Source of the DNA: Sphingomonas_D zeicaulis
GTDB taxonomy: Bacteria; Pseudomonadota; Alphaproteobacteria; Sphingomonadales; Sphingomonadaceae
Direction of reading: 5' to 3'
Length of the DNA: 64,000 nucleotides
Assembly: GCF_050433225.1 (NCBI RefSeq)
Contig: NZ_JBNPXQ010000003.1
Location: 1 to 64,000 of the forward strand
Both the position numbers and the translations under genes were made by a program. Positions 8,127 to 17,145 of the stretch are shown piece by piece; positions within the stretch are counted from its first letter, which is position 1; every line of letters starts with the position of its first letter. The notes under the pieces are model-generated. The model ran no database searches. It was given only the letters and a program-made list of their open reading frames with translations, and was not told the origin of the DNA.

Positions 8127-8255
8127 ATGGAACGCGAAGGCGACAAGAACGACGACATCGAATTCGGTGCGGTCAGTGTCGAAACCCAAGGCCCCTCCGG
8201 CCTGCCCGTCGAAAATGGTGGTCGCCTGCCGATCACCGGTCTTTCGGACGACTGA
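8127..8255 (+). CDS. Lasso peptide precursor (A protein)
   Basis: A 42-codon gene with a GGAG eight bases upstream. The leader ends FGAVSVETQ: Thr at leader position -2 and the pattern GAVSVETQ-G are hallmarks of proteobacterial lasso precursors. The predicted core is 21 residues from Gly22. It begins GPSGLPVE, giving an eight-residue macrolactam between the Gly1 amine and the Glu8 side chain; positions 7 and 9 are Val and Asn, so Glu8 is the only candidate. The tail is 13 residues, N-GGRLPITGLS-DD. The core lacks aromatic residues, so the steric plugs must be others, such as Arg, Leu or Ile. The downstream maturation genes support the call. Topology is predicted only. Confidence 0.9.
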   Translation: MEREGDKNDDIEFGAVSVETQGPSGLPVENGGRLPITGLSDD

Positions 8256-8263
8256 ATGCTGCG

Positions 8264-8296
8264 GGGGCGATCGCAATCGCGGTCGCCCCTCCTTTT
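8264..8296 (+). terminator. Hairpin between precursor and maturation genes
   Basis: An 11-bp stem, GGGGCGATCGC with loop AATC and GCGGTCGCCCC (8264-8289; one G-T pair), followed by CTCC and TTTT at 8293-8296. It lies 8 bp after the precursor stop and 17 bp before the B gene start. Such hairpins are known between A and B genes of proteobacterial lasso clusters. They are thought to act as partial terminators or mRNA stabilisers, so that precursor is made in excess over the enzymes. Confidence 0.75.
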
Positions 8297-8312
8297 ACCT
8301 AGGGTTCGTCCC

Positions 8313-8966
8313 ATGCTGCATTGCCGGCTCGCGCCCCACCTCAGCTTCTGCGAGGTTTCGGGTCGCCTGATCTTCCTCGATCTTCGCCAAGACCGCTATT
8401 TTCAGCTGGGCAACCGCAGCGCCCGGCGCTTCCGCGAGATCATCGCGAGGGGCGGCATGGTCGATCCGGACGATGATCTGGTCGCACGGGACATCCTCGT
8501 TCCCGGCGATGGCAGCGATCCGGCCGCCTGTCAGGTTGTCGTGCCGGAACGCAGCATGATCGAAGCTCACGCCGCCGACCGTCGGGGCCGGCTCTCGCTC
8601 TCCGCCGGGCTGGGCATCGTCCGTACCGCCGCTGCGCTACGAAGAGGGCCCCTCGACCATTTGGTCGGCCGCCTCCAGGCAAGGCAGGCCGGGATGCCAG
8701 CCGACGCCCCTGCGGACAGCGCGAAGCTAACCCGCCTGATCGCAACATTCGAACATACGCGCGCGTGGGTACCGATCCCGCGTGTCTGCCTGATCGACGG
8801 CCTCGCCCTGCTCGACCTGCTGCTGCGCAACACCGTCGCAGCCCGGCTGGTGTTCGGCGTCAAACTCGATCCGTTCGCGGCGCATTGCTGGGTGCAATCG
8901 GACACTACTATCCTCAACGACGCTGTCGACCATGCCCGCAATTTCACGCCGATCTTCGTGCTGTGA
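8313..8966 (+). CDS. Lasso leader peptidase with fused RRE (B protein)
   Basis: 217 residues from the ATG at 8313, with AGGG eight bases upstream; an upstream in-frame ATG (8256) would put the hairpin inside the gene and is rejected. The N-terminal third (LIFLDLRQDRYFQLGNRSA) is a PqqD-like RiPP recognition element that binds the leader. The C-terminal part is the transglutaminase-like protease that cuts the leader: catalytic Cys about 159 (IPRVCLIDGLAL), His about 191 (AAHCWVQ) and Asp about 203. B1 and B2 are thus fused, as in McjB and other proteobacterial systems. Its end overlaps the cyclase start. Confidence 0.9.
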   Translation: MLHCRLAPHLSFCEVSGRLIFLDLRQDRYFQLGNRSARRFREIIARGGMVDPDDDLVARDILVPGDGSDPAACQVVVPERSMIEAHAADRRGRLSLSAGLGIVRTAAALRRGPLDHLVGRLQARQAGMPADAPADSAKLTRLIATFEHTRAWVPIPRVCLIDGLALLDLLLRNTVAARLVFGVKLDPFAAHCWVQSDTTILNDAVDHARNFTPIFVL

Positions 8967-10699
8967 CGCGACCCGCCTTCCTCGCGCTGATCGGATGCCG
9001 GGATGCGATCTCGCGCGACCAAGCCAGCCGATTGCGACACGCGGCCAGCGCTGCCGGGCTCATGACGACCACCGATCAGCCAGAACTGGCATTGTTCGCT
9101 GACCCCCGCTTGCAATGCCATGAGCATGACGGATGGTTCGCGCTTGGCCGGGTGTTCGGGCCGTCGCCGCGACAGCGCCAACGCATGGCGCCGAACGTTT
9201 CCCATGTCGATCAAGCGACGATGTTCGCGCAAGCCCATTGGGGCGACTATGTCCGGCTGCGTGCCAGCGGGCAGAATGCGATCGTCCAGCGCGCCGCGAT
9301 GACCGGCATGCCGGTCTACTGGACCTGGCTCGATGGCGCGCTGCTGATCTTTTCGGACCTGTCGCTCGCCCTGACGGCCGGCCTCTTCCGCCCTTCGGTC
9401 GATTGGGACTTCGTCGTCCAGCGTCTGACCGTGCAGGATCTTCGCACATGCCAGACAGGGTTGAGCGGTGTCAGCGAATTGCTGCCGGGCGAAGCCCTCC
9501 TATTCGGCAACCGCGCGATCGAGGCACGGCAGCTATGGTCGCCGTGGCCGTTCGTCGAAGATCAGGCGCAGATCGAGGACCGCCTCGCCGCCGCCGCTGC
9601 TGTGCGCCGCGCCACGATCGAGGTCATGTCCGCCTGGGCTTCGGAAAGCGGCCGCATCCTGCTCGAACTGTCCGGCGGTCTCGATTCATCGATCGTCGCC
9701 GTAGCGCTTGCTGCCTGTGGTGCCGATTTCGCCTGCATCAGCGTCGCAAGCGAAGCCGCTGACGGCGATGAGCGGCGCTACGCACAAGCCGTCGCTCGTC
9801 AGATCGGCGCGCACCTGCATGAGGCGATCGCACTCACGAGCAGTATCGATCTGACCCGCGCGCCATCCACGATCACACCAAGGCCCCCGGCCAATCGCGT
9901 CCTGTCGGCTTTCGACGCCCACATCCGCCGGACCTTGACGGAAAATGGGTATAGTCGCTTCTTCAGCGGGATCGGCGGCGACAATGTGTTCGCCTCCAGC
10001 AATTCGACAGCGCCGCTGCGCGACGCCTTGCGTCGCTTCGGGCCGGGCCGTCATGCATTGGCGACGTTGACGGACGTGGCCACGCTCAACGGCACGACCA
10101 TCGCCAGGGTCGCAAGAACCGCCTGGACGGCCGCGCGCCGTGCCGCACCGCCGGGCTGGACACCCGCCGACAGGTTCACGAGCCGCGATGTCGCCTCACA
10201 CGATCTTGTCCGCCATCCCTGGCTCGATCGCCCACCCCGCCTGTCATCCGGCAAGCGCCAGCATGTCGATGCGCTGCTCAGGATCAGCGACTTCCTCGAC
10301 CGTCCCGATCGCTTGAGCGAAGCCGAGCAGATCGCGCCGCTGCTGTCGCAGCCTCTGGTCGAAGTCTGTTTGAGGATACCGAGCTGGCTGTGGGTGGCCG
10401 GCGGACGCGATCGAGCGGTCGCCCGCGACGCTTTTGCCGACCTGCTGCCGCCGCTGATCGTACAGAGGCGAACCAAGGGAAGGCTCGAGGCGATGTGCGC
10501 CGGCGCCTATCTCGCGCAACGCAAACAGCTTGCTCCGATCCTGCTCGACGGCTGGCTGGCGCGTGCGGGCATGATCGACACCCGAGCGATCGAAGCCTAT
10601 CTCGCCCGCCCGCTGCACGCTGGCGACTTCGACTATTTCCGATTGCTCGAGCTCGTCGATCTCGAGCTGTGGATCGGCTCCGTAGAATCCTGGCGGTGA
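8963..10699 (+). CDS. Lasso cyclase, asparagine-synthetase-like (C protein)
   Basis: 578 residues from a GTG at 8963 that overlaps the B stop as GTGA; the open frame extends further upstream, but only inside the B gene. The ATP-pyrophosphatase loop SGGLDSS is at about 237-243, and FSGIGGDNVF follows near 340. The enzyme adenylates the acceptor side-chain carboxylate (here Glu8) and closes the ring with the Gly1 amine. The N-terminal glutaminase Cys of true asparagine synthetases is absent, as in McjC. The 3' end overlaps the convergent isopeptidase gene by 67 bp. Confidence 0.92.
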   Translation: MTRPAFLALIGCRDAISRDQASRLRHAASAAGLMTTTDQPELALFADPRLQCHEHDGWFALGRVFGPSPRQRQRMAPNVSHVDQATMFAQAHWGDYVRLRASGQNAIVQRAAMTGMPVYWTWLDGALLIFSDLSLALTAGLFRPSVDWDFVVQRLTVQDLRTCQTGLSGVSELLPGEALLFGNRAIEARQLWSPWPFVEDQAQIEDRLAAAAAVRRATIEVMSAWASESGRILLELSGGLDSSIVAVALAACGADFACISVASEAADGDERRYAQAVARQIGAHLHEAIALTSSIDLTRAPSTITPRPPANRVLSAFDAHIRRTLTENGYSRFFSGIGGDNVFASSNSTAPLRDALRRFGPGRHALATLTDVATLNGTTIARVARTAWTAARRAAPPGWTPADRFTSRDVASHDLVRHPWLDRPPRLSSGKRQHVDALLRISDFLDRPDRLSEAEQIAPLLSQPLVEVCLRIPSWLWVAGGRDRAVARDAFADLLPPLIVQRRTKGRLEAMCAGAYLAQRKQLAPILLDGWLARAGMIDTRAIEAYLARPLHAGDFDYFRLLELVDLELWIGSVESWR

Positions 10700-12663
10700 T
10701 GCCAGGGTCGAAGCCTTCGCCATCGCTCATATTGAGCGGCCTTGAGCGGGGACGGATCGGATCTGCCCAGAAGCCAGAAGCGGAACCAGTCGAGATTGCG
10801 CTCATAGGCCGCGCGTTTCTGGCGGGGCAGCACCTTGATGTGCGGCGCGTCAGGAAAGACGTGCAATTCTCCCATCGCGGCCGCCGACAGCCGCACTTGC
10901 AGCCGTGCCACCGACCGCGCCTCGATTTCCGGAAGCTGCATCAGCACGGGCGCGGACAGGTTCTGCGTGTTCATAGAGGGCAGACGCATCCATGCAGCCG
11001 GGTCCGTTTCCGGGTCAGCGAGGCCCCAGCGAGCCGAAAGATTTTTAGCGAAATCGGGTCGGTCGGCGGGCGCGTTCAACCAGTAGTAGCCCGGTTCCAT
11101 CTGCACCGATGCGATCGAGACGGCGGCCAGCAAATCGCTGTGTGTGGCGATCCAGAACGCGACCTCGCTGCCGAAGCTGAGACCGCCCATGCCGACATTG
11201 TCCGGATCGACGAGGCCGCGGGCGGCCAGCCGTCCCACCACTGTGCGCACCGCCTCGAGACCCGTCGCATAGCGTTGCCCTGCAGGATCCGGCGCCGCGC
11301 TGACCGGCGGTGCATTGATACACAGGGCCGCGATACCTTCGGCCGCCAGCGGAACGAGCGGCCATTCGTCGCCGAGCCCGCCACGCAGAAACCCCTCGCA
11401 TCGGTAATAGTTGATGAACAAGGGCGTGCGACCAGCCCCTGTTGGGCGGATCAACTGCGCGGTGATCGTCCGCCCCGCACTGTCGCGCCATTCCATGCGT
11501 TCCCTGACAAGCCCGCCAAGGCGAAGTCCGGCATTGGGCGCATGGACCACCCGGTTGCTGCCATCGAAGCCGAAGCGGACCAGACGCGGCGGCGTGAGCG
11601 ATGCTGCCTCTACACAGAAGGCGGCGTCCACCGTGACCGCGCACGGCGCCTCAGCCTGCCGACCACCGTTCAGCAGCCCCCCCCCCCGCACCAGCCATTC
11701 GACGCGCTTGCTGCGGGGTGCCCACAGGGCCAGGCTCTGCGCGTGATCGGCGCCGGCGATGGCCAGCAGGACCGGCGCTCGGCCGCCCGCCCAGGCCAGC
11801 GAGGTGACACGGTCGTTACAGGCGCCAACCGTGCAACGGGCGATCACCTTTCCATCCCGTTGTATCGAGACGCCATTGCCCGCCGTCGAACGATCGGCTG
11901 TGACGATCGTCGAGCCATCGGTCGCGCTAGCTCCCGCACCCCGCTCGCGCAGCCCGCCACCAATCCATTGCGCCGCCATGGCGGCAGCGTCGGTGATCAG
12001 CCCGCTCGTCGGATCGACCAGCCGCAGATGTGGCGTCACATCGGCGAGTAAGCCCCTGCGATCGAACCATTCGCCGCTATAGCGCAATGTCGCGCGTCGT
12101 CGTGCGGTCTGGTCCCCGCGGAACAGGCTCTGCGAAAGGGTCGCCCGCCCATCGATCAGGATACCCCCGTCGCGCTCCGCTTGCTCCGCCTGTGCGATCT
12201 CATCCCGTGTCGCGCCCGTGCTGAAGAGGATCCGGCCGTCGCTGAGCAGCTGGAAATCCTCGACGTCGGCATCGTCCGACACCAATGTCCGCGAGCCGGC
12301 CCCGCCGACCATCGCCATGCGCAGTTCGACGCCCCTATCGCTCACCGCGCGATAATAGAGCGCCCGACTGTCTGGCGACCATTGTACCGCGCCGGGCTGC
12401 ACGACGCCGGCATCGGACCATTCGGCGTTGCCGCCATCGCCGATCTGCCGCGGTGGATCGGCGGCTGCCTTGGTCGACGCCACAAACCACTCGGTGGGAA
12501 TGGCATCGCGTTCCAGCGAAGGGCGTTCGATCCGATAGGCCACCCAGCGGCGGTCGGGCGAAACCGTCACGCCGGAAATATCGATGACCGTGGCGAGATC
12601 CGCTGATGTCGCCACCCCCGGCGACGCTGATGCAAGCATGGCCAGCAACCAGGGCCCTACCAT
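10633..12663 (-). CDS. Lasso peptide isopeptidase, S9 family, exported
   Basis: 676 residues with an N-terminal signal sequence (MVGPWLLAMLASASPGVATS) and a beta-propeller-like N-terminal domain (repeats such as SPDRRWVAY and SPDSRALYYR). The alpha/beta-hydrolase has the nucleophile elbow GGLSFGS, Ser about 496, and a C-terminal His in FPDAPHIKV. The expected acid residue is not certain: the aligned region reads VLMQLPEIEAR. Enzymes of this type, such as AtxE2, cut the isopeptide bond and linearise lasso peptides in astexin-type clusters. It starts inside the end of the TonB receptor gene (7-bp overlap), so the two are co-translated. It replaces the ABC exporter found in microcin J25-type clusters. 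Confidence 0.85.
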   Translation of the reverse strand: MVGPWLLAMLASASPGVATSADLATVIDISGVTVSPDRRWVAYRIERPSLERDAIPTEWFVASTKAAADPPRQIGDGGNAEWSDAGVVQPGAVQWSPDSRALYYRAVSDRGVELRMAMVGGAGSRTLVSDDADVEDFQLLSDGRILFSTGATRDEIAQAEQAERDGGILIDGRATLSQSLFRGDQTARRRATLRYSGEWFDRRGLLADVTPHLRLVDPTSGLITDAAAMAAQWIGGGLRERGAGASATDGSTIVTADRSTAGNGVSIQRDGKVIARCTVGACNDRVTSLAWAGGRAPVLLAIAGADHAQSLALWAPRSKRVEWLVRGGGLLNGGRQAEAPCAVTVDAAFCVEAASLTPPRLVRFGFDGSNRVVHAPNAGLRLGGLVRERMEWRDSAGRTITAQLIRPTGAGRTPLFINYYRCEGFLRGGLGDEWPLVPLAAEGIAALCINAPPVSAAPDPAGQRYATGLEAVRTVVGRLAARGLVDPDNVGMGGLSFGSEVAFWIATHSDLLAAVSIASVQMEPGYYWLNAPADRPDFAKNLSARWGLADPETDPAAWMRLPSMNTQNLSAPVLMQLPEIEARSVARLQVRLSAAAMGELHVFPDAPHIKVLPRQKRAAYERNLDWFRFWLLGRSDPSPLKAAQYERWRRLRPWHHRQDSTEPIHSSRSTSSSNRK

Positions 12664-15584
12664 TTCGTGATGACCTGGAAGGCGATCAGCCGTCCGACCG
12701 CGCTGGCATTGTCGGGATCATAGCCCACCGCGGAACTATATGTCCTGTTGTTGACATAGGGCGGGTTCGCATCGAGCGCGTTGTTGAGGTTGAGCGTCAA
12801 CCGCAGGGAGCGATCACCACCACCAACGGCCACCGTGGCTCCGATCTGCAGGTCGACGGTCGTCCAGGACTCGACCCGTTCGGGCTCGGCCAGCACGGTA
12901 TTTGTATAGGCGTCGATATAATTGATGAAGCCGGAGACGTCGAACTGGCCGGCCTGCCACCCCGCCCGGCCCCGCAGACGCAATTTGACCGGATTGGAGA
13001 ATGTGCCGACGATATCGACAGCCGGGGACGTCTCGGTCAGCCGGCGATCGATCGAAAGGATCCGGCTCCCGGCAACGCCGAGATCGAGTTGCCCGCCGGC
13101 AAAGCGCGTCGCATAGCCGAGATCGAAGTCGATGCCGCGCTGATGGATTGAACCGAGATTGCGGATCTGGCCGTCGAGAATTGCGGTGATCTCGGATTGC
13201 GGGATGCTGCCGGGATTCGAAAAGGTCGGTGCCGCATAATAGGCTGCGATGACGTCAGGGCTCGGCGCAAAGTCGATGACCCCGCCATAGATATCCGGCC
13301 GAACCAGGAAGTTGAAATAGTCTTCCGATACCGAGCCAATCCGGTCACGATATCGGACATCGATATAGTTGGCGCTGAGATAGGCCCCCGGCAGCGCTAC
13401 CGGGCGCAGATCGACACCCACGGTCCAGCTCGTCGCCTTCTCCGGGCCGATCCCCGGTGCATATCCGAACAGCGCAAGGACCGTCGACTGCCCGGTAGGC
13501 GAGCGTGGATCCGGCACGCGTGTCGCCTGGTACAGCGATATGGCAGGACCGATCAGTTCCTCGAAGCCCGGCGCGCGAAACGACGTCCCATAGGATCCGC
13601 GCACGGTGACGCCTTCGAGCGGCACCCATCGCAGACCCACCCGCGGATTGGTTGTGGTACCGACGTCGCTGTAATCTTCGATGCGCGCCGCGACAGACAG
13701 ATCAAGTTCGCGGGCGCCGGGAAGGACCAGATCGCCGCCGATGAGCGGCAGCAGCAACTCGCCATATCCCGCAACGACCTCTCGCCCGTTTGGCACCTCC
13801 TCTCGGCGATTGACCGTAGGCTCCAGCGTGTTGACGTCGGAAATGGCCTCGGACCGATATCGTTCGCGACGAAACTCCGTGCCGAACGCGAAGCGAACCG
13901 ACCCGCCGGGCAGGCGGAAGAGCGGTCCATCGGCCCTGAGCGCGCCACCCAGAATCTCGATGCGATTGAGCGTACGCCTGCCACCGCGGATCCGTGCCAG
14001 TGTATCGGCATTGCTGTAGCTGCCGTCGCCGAACGGGTTGAGCGCGGTTTCGGGGTCGGGATCAGCAAGCGCCGCAGCGACGCGCGCGCTATTCGGGAGA
14101 TTGAGATCGAATGTCACTTCGCGTTGGATGCCAAGGCTGCCGCTGGCCTCGATCCGCCATGGCCCCAAGAACTTCTCCAGTCCCGCGCTGCCCGTCAGCC
14201 CTTTGACCGTTCCCCGATTGATTTGCGGTCCCAGGTCGCGATCGAAGCTGTAAAGGATTTGAACAGGCTGTGCCGTGCCGATCGGATCAACATAGAACGG
14301 GTTGGTGACCGGCACGGTCAGGGCGTTCAGCGTTTCCGCCGGCGTAATCCGGTCAAATCGGCGGCGCGCCCACAAGAGGCTGCCACGAAACGAGATCGTG
14401 TCGCCGAGTTCCTGATGGACAGCCGAGAAGACGGAATGGGTCCGCTGCTGCGGCAGGATATCCACGGCCGCGCGCGCATCCCGAAGATTGGCAGCTCCCG
14501 GCACAAGGTCCGCGGCTTGAAGTGATCGCCCATCCTGCATCGTGGGGATAGCGAACTGCTGGCCGTCAGCCGCGATGATCGTGCCTGGATTGGAATAGCC
14601 CAATCGATAGTCGGGCCCACCGAAGGGTCGAAGATCCTCGGTCGCGAAAGCGCGCTTCCGACCCGACAATCGGCCGCGGTCATAATATTCATAGGCGAGG
14701 ACGACTTGCCCGCCCGACCAGCGCCTCCCGACGATCTGGCTGGCCTGGATCTCACCGAAATCGCCGTCCGCGGTGCCAGCGCGCAGGCGGGTTTCGGCCC
14801 CTTCGAACCGGTCGCGAAACCTCAGATTGACGACGCCCGCCACGGCGTCGGTGCCGTAGATCGCCGATGCGCCATCGGTCAGGACTTCGATGCGCTCAAT
14901 CGCGCTCGACGGGACCATCGAAAGGTCGGCGAAAACCCCGCCGAGCCCCCCGAGCGCTGGCCGATTTCCATCGAACAGGACAAGCGTCGAGGATGTGCCA
15001 AGGCCGCGCAGGTTGATGCTGGCGCCATAGCCGTTGTTTGTGCCCGCATTGTTGCGGGTTCCGATACCGAACGTGGCCTCGTTCTGCCCTCCACCGAAAT
15101 TCTGGGGCAGCGACTGGAGCACCTGCTGTGTGGTTGCGTAGCCGCTCCGATCAATCGCCGCCCGATCAATCGACACCAGCGGGGCGCCCACCGGCACGCT
15201 GCCACGAATGCGTGTACCGGTGACCGTGATCGGATCGTCCTCCCGGCCAGCAAGGGACTGCGGCGCCCGGACAATGACGAAGGCCCCCTCGCGCCTTTCA
15301 GCGCGCAATCCCGTTCCCTCGAGAAGTCGCGCGATCGCCGCTGCCGCCGACATGCGCCCGATCAACGGCTTCGCGCGCAAGCCGGCGAGCAGATCGTCAC
15401 TGGCAAACAGCTCGACATCGGCGCGGCGCGCAACCTCACCGAGCGCCGCAGCGAGGTCCTGCTCCGCCATGTGATAGTCCTGCTCGGCCGTCTGCGCCAT
15501 GAGACCGCTCGAGCAACCGATCAACAGTCCCCCTGCTCCAACACCCATCAACAGTTTCAAACAGATTTGCCGTTTTCCGGCCAT
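12657..15584 (-). CDS. TonB-dependent transducer-type receptor
   Basis: 975 residues. A signal sequence is followed by an STN domain (AEQDLAAALGEVARRADV to about residue 110), the domain of FecA-type receptors that talks to FecR. Then come the plug (ITVTGTRIRGS, STLVLFDGNRP, IERIEVLTDGASAIYG) and a beta-barrel ending in aromatic ITKW. AAGGGAGG lies just upstream of the start. It sits in the outer membrane and by context imports the lasso peptide, perhaps its own product, for the neighbouring isopeptidase. The STN domain plus fecR-fecI implies that binding induces expression of this arm. Confidence 0.9.
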   Translation of the reverse strand: MAGKRQICLKLLMGVGAGGLLIGCSSGLMAQTAEQDYHMAEQDLAAALGEVARRADVELFASDDLLAGLRAKPLIGRMSAAAAIARLLEGTGLRAERREGAFVIVRAPQSLAGREDDPITVTGTRIRGSVPVGAPLVSIDRAAIDRSGYATTQQVLQSLPQNFGGGQNEATFGIGTRNNAGTNNGYGASINLRGLGTSSTLVLFDGNRPALGGLGGVFADLSMVPSSAIERIEVLTDGASAIYGTDAVAGVVNLRFRDRFEGAETRLRAGTADGDFGEIQASQIVGRRWSGGQVVLAYEYYDRGRLSGRKRAFATEDLRPFGGPDYRLGYSNPGTIIAADGQQFAIPTMQDGRSLQAADLVPGAANLRDARAAVDILPQQRTHSVFSAVHQELGDTISFRGSLLWARRRFDRITPAETLNALTVPVTNPFYVDPIGTAQPVQILYSFDRDLGPQINRGTVKGLTGSAGLEKFLGPWRIEASGSLGIQREVTFDLNLPNSARVAAALADPDPETALNPFGDGSYSNADTLARIRGGRRTLNRIEILGGALRADGPLFRLPGGSVRFAFGTEFRRERYRSEAISDVNTLEPTVNRREEVPNGREVVAGYGELLLPLIGGDLVLPGARELDLSVAARIEDYSDVGTTTNPRVGLRWVPLEGVTVRGSYGTSFRAPGFEELIGPAISLYQATRVPDPRSPTGQSTVLALFGYAPGIGPEKATSWTVGVDLRPVALPGAYLSANYIDVRYRDRIGSVSEDYFNFLVRPDIYGGVIDFAPSPDVIAAYYAAPTFSNPGSIPQSEITAILDGQIRNLGSIHQRGIDFDLGYATRFAGGQLDLGVAGSRILSIDRRLTETSPAVDIVGTFSNPVKLRLRGRAGWQAGQFDVSGFINYIDAYTNTVLAEPERVESWTTVDLQIGATVAVGGGDRSLRLTLNLNNALDANPPYVNNRTYSSAVGYDPDNASAVGRLIAFQVITKW

Positions 15585-15673
15585 TGTCGCCCTCCCTTTG
15601 GCCGGCGCAAACAGCGCTGGCTACGGGGGGCATGACGATGCGGCAGGCGAACACCCTACGCTTGGTCCGAAAA

Positions 15674-16633
15674 TTATCGCTGGCTGCGAGAGCGCAGCAC
15701 AAGCTCCTCGTCGGTCTCCTCCCGATCCAGTTCGAGCGCTTCGGCCAGTCGGGCAATGATCGCCTCGCCATCCTGAGCCCGGAACCTGCCAGTAACCCGG
15801 CGACTGGCCAGCGCCGGGTCCGCCAAGCGTATCCTGCGACGCGAATAGCGGCGGACATCGGCGATCACGACCGACAGCGGCGTTGCGGTGTAGGAGAGAC
15901 GACCCGCTGTCCAAGCCGTGGCGTCCCGCTGCATCGGCGATATTGCGGGCGCTCCGGCCCCGGTTGCCGCCTGCAGCATCAAGCCCGGCGCAAGACGGAC
16001 GACATGCTTGTCGGCAGCGCCGACATCAACGACGCCGTCAATCAATGCCACCCGAAGCATGTCGGCGCCGATCGCGACGTCGAAGACCGTGCCTCGCGCA
16101 GTCACCACATGGCCAGCAGCCGCCACGACGAATGGCCGTCGTGCATCATGCGCGACGGCGAACCGTGCCCGGCCGGCCATCAACGCGATCCGGCGCTCAT
16201 TCGACGAGAAACGCACGTCGACACGCGTGCCCGCATCGAGGATCACTTGCGAACCGTCGGCAAGCCTGATCCGTCGCACCTCGCCGATCCGGGTTGCGTA
16301 GGCCACCGGCTTGGATGACGACGACCTTGTGTTTATCAGCAGCACCGAGCCAAAGATCAGCATCGCGAACAGCGCGGCAGCGGCATAGAGCCACCGCCCT
16401 CGACGAACAGCGGCGCGCCTGAGGTCCCGTGTCCGCCCAACCTTCGACCAGCGACCGATGGCTGTTTTCTGCCAGGTCTTTTCGACCGTCGTGTAGGCCG
16501 CTGCGTTGAGCGGGTCGGCTTGCCAGGCGGCGAATGCAGAACGCGCGGCATCAGCCTCGGGGCCGCGCATCCGCGCGAACCATTCGGACGCCTCGTCGAT
16601 GCGCGCCTGATCCTCGCGATCGTTCGGGATCAC
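15674..16633 (-). CDS. FecR-family anti-sigma regulator
   Basis: 319 residues. The N-terminal cytoplasmic DUF4880-like part has ASEWFARMRGP and FAAWQADPLNAAAY, and one membrane helix lies at about 82-100 (AAALFAMLIFGSVLLI). The periplasmic FecR domain has RIGEVRRIRLADGSQVILD and ARGTVFDV, and the C-terminal part is STN-like. It relays the state of the TonB receptor to the sigma factor. The start overlaps the sigma factor stop (ATGA); 89 bp separate it from the receptor gene, which probably holds the receptor promoter. Confidence 0.9.
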   Translation of the reverse strand: MIPNDREDQARIDEASEWFARMRGPEADAARSAFAAWQADPLNAAAYTTVEKTWQKTAIGRWSKVGRTRDLRRAAVRRGRWLYAAAALFAMLIFGSVLLINTRSSSSKPVAYATRIGEVRRIRLADGSQVILDAGTRVDVRFSSNERRIALMAGRARFAVAHDARRPFVVAAAGHVVTARGTVFDVAIGADMLRVALIDGVVDVGAADKHVVRLAPGLMLQAATGAGAPAISPMQRDATAWTAGRLSYTATPLSVVIADVRRYSRRRIRLADPALASRRVTGRFRAQDGEAIIARLAEALELDREETDEELVLRSRSQR

Positions 16634-17145
16634 GGTTCGGCTGTCAGCAGCCGATTCAGCGCAGCGAGCGCACGCGACATATGCTTTTCGACGGTCTTGA
16701 CGCTGAGGCCGGTTTGCTCGGCGATCTCGTTGTAAGTCAGGTCGTCGAAGCGATGAGCCATGAAAATCTCGCGAGTCCTTTCGGGGAGCGCCAGCATAGC
16801 ATCGTCGATGCGGGCAAGCATGTCGCGCGCTTCGAGCTGGCCATGCGGATCGGTCGAAGAATGTGCCTCAGCGCCCGGCAGCAGGATCACGTCAGCATGC
16901 CGAGCTTTTGCACGGGCATCGTCGCGCACCAGATTGAGTGCGATGCGGCTGAGATAGGCACGTGGACGCGCGATGCTCCCTTTGTCGCCGATGGCGATCA
17001 ACCGCGCGAAGCAACGCTGCACCAGATCGGGTGCATCCTCGGTCTGGCGGGTCTGACGTCGAAAGAAACGGCGCAGCCGCGGCGCCTCATCGCGATAGAG
17101 GGTTTCGACGTCGGCAACGGGTGGCTGCTGATGGTCGCACTCCAT
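16630..17145 (-). CDS. FecI-type ECF sigma factor
   Basis: 171 residues from the ATG at 17145; in-frame starts at 17199 and 17229 are possible and none has a clear ribosome-binding site. Region 2 has DLVQRCFARLIAIG and RAYLSRIALNLVRD. Region 4 has LPERTREIFMAHRFDDLTYN and LSVKTVEKHMSRALAAL. It is the first gene of the leftward sigma-FecR-receptor-isopeptidase unit, and by family logic switches that unit on when the receptor binds its ligand. Confidence 0.9.
   Translation of the reverse strand: MECDHQQPPVADVETLYRDEAPRLRRFFRRQTRQTEDAPDLVQRCFARLIAIGDKGSIARPRAYLSRIALNLVRDDARAKARHADVILLPGAEAHSSTDPHGQLEARDMLARIDDAMLALPERTREIFMAHRFDDLTYNEIAEQTGLSVKTVEKHMSRALAALNRLLTAEP

Noticed and set aside
8256..8312. 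An upstream ATG for the lasso B protein, overlapping the precursor stop
   Set aside because: It would place the strong hairpin inside the coding region and add an Arg/Ser-rich stretch not seen in the family; the ATG at 8313 has a better ribosome-binding site.
13197..14525. A 442-residue open frame on the plus strand
   Set aside because: Antisense to the TonB receptor barrel; no recognisable features.
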